From assembly GCF_040549045.1 (NCBI RefSeq), contig NZ_JBEWTB010000002.1, positions 372,001-436,000 of the forward strand: a stretch of DNA of 64,000 nt, in the 5' to 3' direction. The position numbers and the translations under genes are program-made. This document shows positions 57,666 through 64,000 of the stretch, in pieces. Every line of letters starts with the position of its first letter. Position 1 is the first letter of the stretch. Origin of the DNA: Endozoicomonas sp. NE40 (lineage in GTDB: Bacteria; Pseudomonadota; Gammaproteobacteria; Pseudomonadales; Endozoicomonadaceae). The notes beneath the pieces were generated by a model. The model was not told where the DNA came from and did not search any database. It saw only the letters and a list, made by a program, of their open reading frames with translations.

Positions 57666-59451
57666 TTAGGCTACCTCATAGCAAACCCGAAAGCCGATCT
57701 TACAATAATGGTATTTCCCTGTACTCCATGCCGGAAAAGCATCTCGTTCCACATTAGAGGAGCCTCTTGCAGACTTTAAAGATTTTGAACGAATAGCTAG
57801 TGCTTCCATGCCATATGGGTTCTCATACAACCACTCACAAAACTGATTAGAATTAACCAGCTTCAATCCCGATGGGTGTAGAAGGTATTCCGGCTCACGA
57901 GTATATTTGCACAGCAGTGCTTGAAAGTCTGCCTCCTCCATATAGGGTGCGCTACTTCCATAACTGTTACCGTGATGATCTGTAAATTCTAACAAACTTT
58001 GATTCGAAAAATTATTTTCATTTGCACACAGATTTCTGATAGCTCGAAATTCATCCAACATTAACAACCGGACTGGAAGCTGATAGGTTCTTTCAATATG
58101 AGAAAGATATGCACAAGCATCAAACCAAGTTACAGCCGCTGGAAACTCCCCACTGTCAGAATTCATTGACTCCAGCAAATCCGGTTTTCTTTCATCAATC
58201 TTCATTCTTTGTTCAAAGTACTCAGGGTATTGATTTGAAAACTTAACTATTTCATCAATAGTGATTAACTGGGAAATATTAAGCTTCTTTCCACCCACTT
58301 CAACATGTTTAAACTCAATAGGTGCCGCCTTTTCAATAGACGCTTTTATAGCTTTATAGTCATACTGACCTATATGAGAAAAGTACCCTTTCCAGACATT
58401 CCATTCACCTGGATAAGTTGTCACCTTTCCACCATGTTTATAAAAATACTGCTCAGCCTTATGAATATCCTGTTCATGCCACCCTTTGTACTCAAAGTAA
58501 TACCAGCGTTGAAAATCATAGAGATCATTCATTTGCCGGGGTATATCTGAAGGTTTCAGGTATGGAGCATAAATTTGATGGTTAAATTTTTCTTTCTTGA
58601 TTCCCTTGAGAACGAAGTCATAGTACCCATCAGCTCCTTTAAGAAAGACCAACTGATCATTGTATTGGATGACTTCTACCCACCCCGAGTCTTGCATCTC
58701 TATTTCTCTTCGAAACAGCTCACAAACCAGTTGATCCCCCTTTTTACTTTTCGCTTTTGCCTCATCCGTCGCTTTGGAGGAAAAATAGGTAGATGGCTCT
58801 GTTTTATCTTGCATCGCAGGGCTAATTAAAAGATCACCCCGCAAATTAAAACACGTACGCAGCTCCCATAAATGCCCGCCTAAAACCAAACTAGCATAGG
58901 GCATATGATCAGACTTGCGTCTACAACCCCATATTCCGGAAATATCCACCAGCTTTTCTGGCTTATCCAAAGCTCCTCTAAGATGCTCTAGCTGATAAAG
59001 CCCCTGGCGACCTCCCAGTTGAGGCCAATGGTTAAAACGCCAATACCCATCATCAAAGTCCGAAGCATAGTCATAATTGTAACCCGTAAAAACCCTTTCA
59101 GGCATGGCAAGATCAGAAGAAAAAAAAACGATCAGCCAGCTTTTCCACATCCAAACTTAAGGGAGCATTGGCGTCAGGAGTAAATTGTGGGGTAATCAGA
59201 TTAGACCACTGTTGCAGCCCATGCTTTTCCATGAACGGAGCTAATTTATGCTGATATTCTTCTTTGTATCCTGCAAATCCACCAGAAATACCAAAAGAAG
59301 AAGCAACCAAATTCAGCAAGGTACAGTGGGCAATATCCTCTCTGTCCCTAAATACCTGTTTCGTGGATTTTTTAATATCATCAGGATGTAGTCCAAGAAT
59401 AGGGACTACATGATAATTTTTAGTGGTAATGTAACGCTTTGGAAGTGACAT
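57666..59451 (-). pseudogene. Protein with FGE/C-lectin-like C-terminus, interrupted at an A9 tract
   Basis: Two frames give one product of about 594 residues if one base is removed from nine consecutive A (59120-59128): KLADRFFFSSDLAMPERVF joins the halves. The first 112 residues (from MSLPKRYITTKNYHVVPILG) and the central part are unrecognised. The last 140 resemble the formylglycine-generating-enzyme/SUMF1 fold (VTWFDACAYLSHIE, LPVRLLMLDEFRAI, IGFRVCYE). The FGE catalytic cysteine pair is not evident, so this may be a binding fold. It is transcribed divergently from brxA. Alternatively two separate genes, or expression by slippage on the tract. Confidence 0.6.
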
Positions 59452-59737
59452 ATGTCTTTCCTATCAGTTTTAGACTCCCAGCAAAACTACTGGAGTATCT
59501 TGAGTCGGATAAGAAAAACAGGAAAGCGTCTAAAAGAAGGCTTAGTGGATACTGTACGCTTATGGCTTTGTTTGATGAAGATACTGACATCAACCGCAGG
59601 CTACCAATGCCTGCAGATAAAAGTAACAGCTTTTTCAGCATTGTCAACAATCTGTGATTTCAATCAAAAAAATACGTCAGAACGATAGTCCACAAACTGA
59701 TCCTACCAATGTACAATCGGTGTTCACTTAAGTCAGA
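59452..59737. promoter_or_regulatory. Shared divergent region between FGE-like gene and BREX genes
   Basis: 286 bp upstream of brxA and of the FGE-like gene. It contains overlapping short open frames on the plus strand (72-78 codons, for example LPAKLLEYLESDKKNRKASK) of doubtful status and without a ribosome site. Promoters for both directions must lie here. No WYL- or HTH-type regulator operator was recognised. Confidence 0.35.
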
Positions 59738-60565
59738 TTGAGCATACCACTACTCGCCCCTGACACCCGACTACTGCCAGAAGATATGACGACAATGTGT
59801 ATAACAGAATCCCCCGAACAGATTGAATTGGGATTCAAATATGGAAAAAGTGGAGCCCACTCCGCACGAAGCATGATGCTTGAAGAGTTAAAGCAACTCT
59901 TCAATGGTCTACCTATCGATACAGATAGGGCTCGCTACGAGCAAGACATCGTACAGTACAACGTCCTGCAAAAATCATCAGAAAACGCCCGCAAGCTCAC
60001 ATGCCGCCATATGATCGACCTTTATGGGCTGTCTCCTGATATTCCATTATTCAAGGTTTTCAGAGAACTATGGGAATTATCAGAAGACGCTCAACCTTTG
60101 CTCGCTCTCCAGCTGGCCGTTGCCAGAGATCCATTGCTTAGAGGATCAACTGAAGTCATTCTGTCGCTTCAACCCGGTGAACATCTAAGCCGGGAGACAA
60201 TGGAAGCCCACCTCGCTAAAGACAACCCAGATCGCTTCAGCCCTGCCTCCCTCAAATCATTTTCTCAAAACATCAATGGTACCTGGACTCAATCCGGGTA
60301 TCTGTCCGGCAAGGCAAAGAAATATCGAACAGAGCCAAAAGTGATCTACATCAATTTGGTGTTTGCTTTGATTTTGGGACACTACCAAGGCTTATCAGGA
60401 CAGCGTTTATTTACCAGTTTCTGGACCAACTTACTGGTGTCAGACCTGGAAACCCTTTACGAGTTAGCCCACAGAGCGACCTTGCGCGGGCTTATCAACT
60501 TCAAGAAAGCCAGTGAAGTAATAGAGGTGTCATTTACACCCATGAATTTGCCTATCAAGGAATGA
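59738..60565 (+). CDS. brxA: BREX protein BrxA (DUF1819)
   Basis: A 275-residue DUF1819-family protein, first gene of the BREX cluster. It shows the GARxSAMM-like pattern SGAHSARSMMLEELKQLF near residue 38 and a helical, winged-helix-rich body (YGLSPDIPLFKVFRELWELS). BrxA is an NusB-like DNA-binding-fold protein needed for some BREX systems. The start is uncertain: TTG at 59738 is used, but an in-frame ATG at 59786 is equally plausible and leaves the conserved part intact. brxB follows after 4 bp. Confidence 0.8.
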   Translation: MSIPLLAPDTRLLPEDMTTMCITESPEQIELGFKYGKSGAHSARSMMLEELKQLFNGLPIDTDRARYEQDIVQYNVLQKSSENARKLTCRHMIDLYGLSPDIPLFKVFRELWELSEDAQPLLALQLAVARDPLLRGSTEVILSLQPGEHLSRETMEAHLAKDNPDRFSPASLKSFSQNINGTWTQSGYLSGKAKKYRTEPKVIYINLVFALILGHYQGLSGQRLFTSFWTNLLVSDLETLYELAHRATLRGLINFKKASEVIEVSFTPMNLPIKE

Positions 60566-60569
60566 GTCG

Positions 60570-61112
60570 ATGTCAGACCGAGTGTCCAAATTGCTGAAAA
60601 GCTTTACCAGCCATATCAGCGTCCCCTGGAGTAAAAACATCTCCGCCGAAGAAAAAGCAATATTTGTCGTCTACAACAAAATGGACGAGCTTAAAATTCG
60701 CGCCCGTATCGCAGAGTTTGAACAAGCTTGCGAGCAAAGTGAACACCCCTGCTTATTGTTGGACATTACCAACGCATTTCCAGAATGGATGGCAGAACAG
60801 GATTACAAAGAAGCGTACTTCGAAGACCCCGAATACCTCAAAAGTAATTACGACTACTTTGCCGACGACCTGGTCGCCAAACTCAGCCAACAAATCAATG
60901 AACACCAAAATGAAAACAGCGTTGTGGCACTCATGGGTTGCGGCACGCTCTTCGGCTTTATTTCTGTCTCCGGCATGGTTAAAGCCTTAGCCAGCCAGAT
61001 ACAAGGTCGTCTTGTGGTGTTCTTCCCAGGCGAATTCCACGACAACAACTACAAACTACTTGATGCAAAGGATGGCTGGGGATACCAGGCCACCGCCATT
61101 ACTGCTGCCTAA
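60570..61112 (+). CDS. brxB: BREX protein BrxB (DUF1788)
   Basis: A 180-residue DUF1788-family protein. It has the N-terminal FTSHISVPWSKNISAEEKAIFVVYNKMDE segment, the LLLDITNAFPEWM core and the C-terminal LVVFFPGEFHDNNYKLLDAKDGWGYQATAI, the characteristic PGxxxxNxYxLLxxxDGxxYxA signature. BrxB is a core BREX component of unknown activity. An AAGGA ribosome site overlaps the brxA end. brxC starts 11 bp downstream. Confidence 0.92.
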   Translation: MSDRVSKLLKSFTSHISVPWSKNISAEEKAIFVVYNKMDELKIRARIAEFEQACEQSEHPCLLLDITNAFPEWMAEQDYKEAYFEDPEYLKSNYDYFADDLVAKLSQQINEHQNENSVVALMGCGTLFGFISVSGMVKALASQIQGRLVVFFPGEFHDNNYKLLDAKDGWGYQATAITAA

Positions 61113-61123
61113 TCAGGGATTGA

Positions 61124-64000
61124 ATGATGTTAAACCGCGAAATTTATAAACTAGACCCACTGGAAAGCAAACTCGCTAACAATGGTGTCGCAGAAGTTAA
61201 TGATGACTTTTCCCGTGGTGCTTTAGAAACCCTGGAATACGAACTACGCACCTTTGTCTGCAGCGGTGCTTATGCCAAAGGCATGGACAGCATACTTAGC
61301 ACCTTTATTCGCAATGTAAAAAGCTCTGGTGAGCAGCCGGGTGTATGGATATCCGGCTTCTTTGGCTCAGGTAAATCCCACCTGGCAAAAATGCTCAGAA
61401 CACTTTGGGTTAACCAAACACTGCCAGACGGCACAGACGCTCGCTCATTGGTTGAACTGCCCGATGAAATTCGCAACTACTTTGATGAGCTGACAAACCT
61501 GGGTCATCAAGTGGGTGGAATTCATGCTGCCTCCGGAACCCTGGGTGCAGGCGCTGAAAACAAAGTACGCCTGGCGCTTCTGAGCATCATCTTTAAATCC
61601 GTCGGGCTTTCCGAAAAATACCACCTGGCACGTTTCGAATTGTGGCTGAAATCCGAAGGGGTTCTGGAGCAAGTCAAAGACTACATTCAGCAACATGCCA
61701 AAGGAAGAGAAGGCGAAGACCTCTGGCAGAAAGAGTTAAGAAATCTTCATGTTTCGCCAGTCATGGCTAACGCCCTGTTAGAAACCATACCATCCTTGGG
61801 TAGCGATCATCGCGAAGTCAGGGATATGCTACGAGCGCAGTATAAAATTGTTGACGATGTTTCCAACGCTGAAATGGAAGAAGCCGTTGTTGAAGCCTTG
61901 GCAGTCGATGGCGAAATGCCATTAACCCTGGTCGTTCTGGACGAGGTTCAACAATACATTGCCGATGATGCTGACAAGGCTTACCAGGTTCAGGAAGCGA
62001 TTCAAACCTGTTGTAAAGCGGGTTCTTTCAAATCCCGACTCTTGTTTGTGGCTACCGGTCAAAGCGCACTGTCCGGCTTGCAAAACCTGCAACGTCTAAT
62101 GGGGCGCTTCCAGGTCAATGTCCAGCTGGAAGACACCGACGTAGACGCCGTTATCCGCAAAGTCATCCTGCAGAAAAAAGAGTCCAAGCGACCCGATATC
62201 GAAGCCACCATGCAGGAAAACCTGGGAGAAATCACCCGGCACCTGCGTGGCACCTTAATAGAACCCCAAACAGATGACGAACAATGGATGGTAGCGGACT
62301 ACCCGCTGCTGCCAGTACGCCGACGTTTTTGGGAACGCGTATTACCCGCCCTGGACAAAACCGGCACCGGCTCCCAGCTTAGAAACCAGTTAAGAGTGGT
62401 GCACGAAGCCATCAAATCCACCGCATTGAACCCCCTGGGTTCAGTCGTACCTGCCGATTTCATCTACGATCAAATCTCCACCAACCTGTTACAAACAGGC
62501 GTCATTGGTAAAGAGATTTACGAACAAATTGCTCGCCTGAAAGGCGGCAATGATGACGAGATTCTAAAAGGACGACTCCTTTCCCTGGTTCTGCTCATCA
62601 GCAAACTGCCTACCGATGTTCCCCACGGCATTGCCGCCACAGAAGCGTTTCTGGCCGACTTGTTGCTGGATCACCTCAGCGAAGGCAAGCATGAACTTCG
62701 AGCCAAGATTCCATCACTGCTGGAACAACTGGTGGAAAAAGGCGATCTGCTGCCTATGAACACCAGCGCCGGTGTCGAGTATCGCTTGCAGACCGTAGAA
62801 AGCCAGAAATGGCACGACACTTTCCGCCAGCAGCAAACCGACCTGCGCGGCAACCCACACCAGCTGGAAACCTTCCGCAGCAAGGAAATCCAAAACCATA
62901 TTCGTAAGCAGTTGGCACAAGCCCGTATCACTCAGGGCGTTACCGCGGAAAGCCGCACCATTGCGCTTTGTATTGATAATGACTTGCCATCCGACGCTGA
63001 TAAAAAAGCTCTACGCCCATTTATTAGAGTGTGGGGACAGCGAGTTTAATAATGCAGTAAGAAGTGCTGGTCAAGATGACGCCACACTCTTTATCCATGT
63101 TCCTGTGCTGCGTCGTAACGACTTATACGGTGCCATTGTTGACTACATAGCCGCCGAAAGAACACTGGAAATCAGTGGAGTGCCGAGCACCGATGCAGGC
63201 AAAGATGCCAAAGCAGCCATGGAGCACCGACAAAGCGATGCAAATCGTACTAAAAAGTTAATCCTGAAAGAAATCTTTGAATCTATTCAGGTGCAGTTGG
63301 CAGGTGGTGCTGAAGTATTAGGCGATACCCTAACGGAACAACTGGAAAATGGTGGCAAGAAAGCCTGCGAACGCCTTTACAGCGAATTCAAAACAGCGGA
63401 TATAGAAGGCTGGGGCAAGGTGTACGACCGAGCCAGTCGCTCTGCCGATGCCAATGCCCTGGCAGCCATTGGGCATAACGGTGAAGCCGACAAACACCCT
63501 ATTTGCACCACCATCAAACGCTTTATTGGTGTGATGAAAACCGGTGCAGAAATCCGCGAGAACTTTTTCTCTGCCCCTTATGGCTGGCCAAAAGATACGG
63601 TTGATGGTGCGCTGTACGCCATGCTGGCGGCTGGAGTGCTTAAAGCGGTTGATAATCAAGAGCAGCCGGTTGATCCAAAAAACCTGGAGCGTCCGAAAGT
63701 CGGTCAAACCAAATTCCGTCCGGAAGATGTCAGCCTTTCCAGGGCGCACCTTATTAGGGTTCGCAGTCTGATTAATGCCATTGGCGTGAGTTGTACCGCC
63801 GGAGAAGAGCAATCCAAACTAGGGCAAGCTATTTCTACCGCTAAGCAAATCGCCCGCAGTGCTGGTGGTGATGCGCCTTTGCCATTGCCACCACAAACCA
63901 CGATGCTCAATGAGCTGGAAGTCCTTTCGGGCAACGCCCAGTTGATGGCGGCTTATGAACGACAAACAGCCATTATGGATGAGCTGGAGCGTTGGAAGGC
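61124..64000 (+). pseudogene. brxC: BREX P-loop ATPase BrxC (PglY-like), frameshifted and cut by window edge
   Basis: About 958 codons of the large BREX ATPase (normally about 1,200 residues). It has Walker A FGSGKSHLAKML near residue 85, Walker B LTLVVLDEVQQYIADD near residue 272, and helical C-terminal repeats. The first frame stops at RPFIRVWGQRV. The next frame continues SEFNNAVRSAGQDDATLF to the window end with HPICTTIKRF and other family-like segments. Removing one G from GGGG at 63033-63036 gives a continuous reading. BrxC is essential for BREX defence, so a real break would inactivate the system; a sequence error is more likely. pglX, pglZ and brxL would be expected beyond the window. 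Confidence 0.88.

Noticed and set aside
57666..58120. Possible diversity-generating retroelement variable region (C-lectin/FGE-like C-terminus)
   Set aside because: No Asn-rich variable repeat, template repeat or reverse transcriptase is visible nearby.

Overview
The window reads as a gammaproteobacterial chromosome. The core genes (minCDE, scpAB, trpS, rapA, bolA, yciB/yciI, prc) fit a marine Oceanospirillales-type organism. The mix of giant exoproteins, decaying transporter and kinase genes, lineage-specific coiled-coil proteins and insertion sequences suggests a host-associated lineage such as Endozoicomonadaceae. That placement is an impression from gene content, not a computed result.

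Layout. 1-3.4 kb: partial class I fumarase, a ferredoxin-reductase, bolA, a small SRAP-like protein and a PAPS-reductase-like gene. 3.6-12.9 kb: a two-partner secretion pair, tpsA (about 2,500 residues, highly repetitive) followed by its transporter tpsB. 13.1-16.0 kb: a four-gene operon (retropepsin-like protease, DUF2796/ZrgA-like protein, ABC ATPase, ABC permease). 16.1-26.2 kb: housekeeping genes, ending in trpS, scpA, scpB and rluB. 26.2-31.1 kb: a decay zone with a deleted AbgT transporter, a C-terminal FGGY-kinase remnant and hypothetical secreted proteins. 31.1-46 kb: yebG with a clear LexA box, rapA, a coiled-coil protein, an lpxL-like acyltransferase, minCDE, an RND efflux pair and an M18 aminopeptidase. 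46.2-52.8 kb: prc, an orphan PD-(D/E)XK-like protein, an 898-residue effector-like protein, a DUF333 lipoprotein and a cold-shock gene. 53-56.6 kb: a mobile-element cluster. It holds a complete IS66 element with 8-bp target duplication that splits a small gene, an IS200/IS605-type right-end remnant, and two copies of a structured RNA-like element. 56.6-64 kb: a defence island with a NYN-LOTUS-type protein, a protein with an FGE/C-lectin-like C-terminus, and the start of a BREX locus (brxA, brxB, brxC).

The most novel signal is a pair of 143-176 nt RNA-like elements at 53.2-53.4 and 56.4-56.5 kb. They share conserved single-stranded blocks, conserve the closing stem and show a compensatory base change in another stem. 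They may belong to the ωRNA/HEARO world of IS200/IS605-type elements, but I could not confirm a family.

A second theme is reading-frame damage. Six genes (tpsA, rluB, rapA, a hypothetical at 30 kb, the FGE-like gene and brxC) are each broken by a single base, and deleting one base restores each. All six are insertions and most lie in homopolymers. This looks like a systematic sequence error, or alternatively slippage or contingency tracts. The products are described as the repaired proteins.
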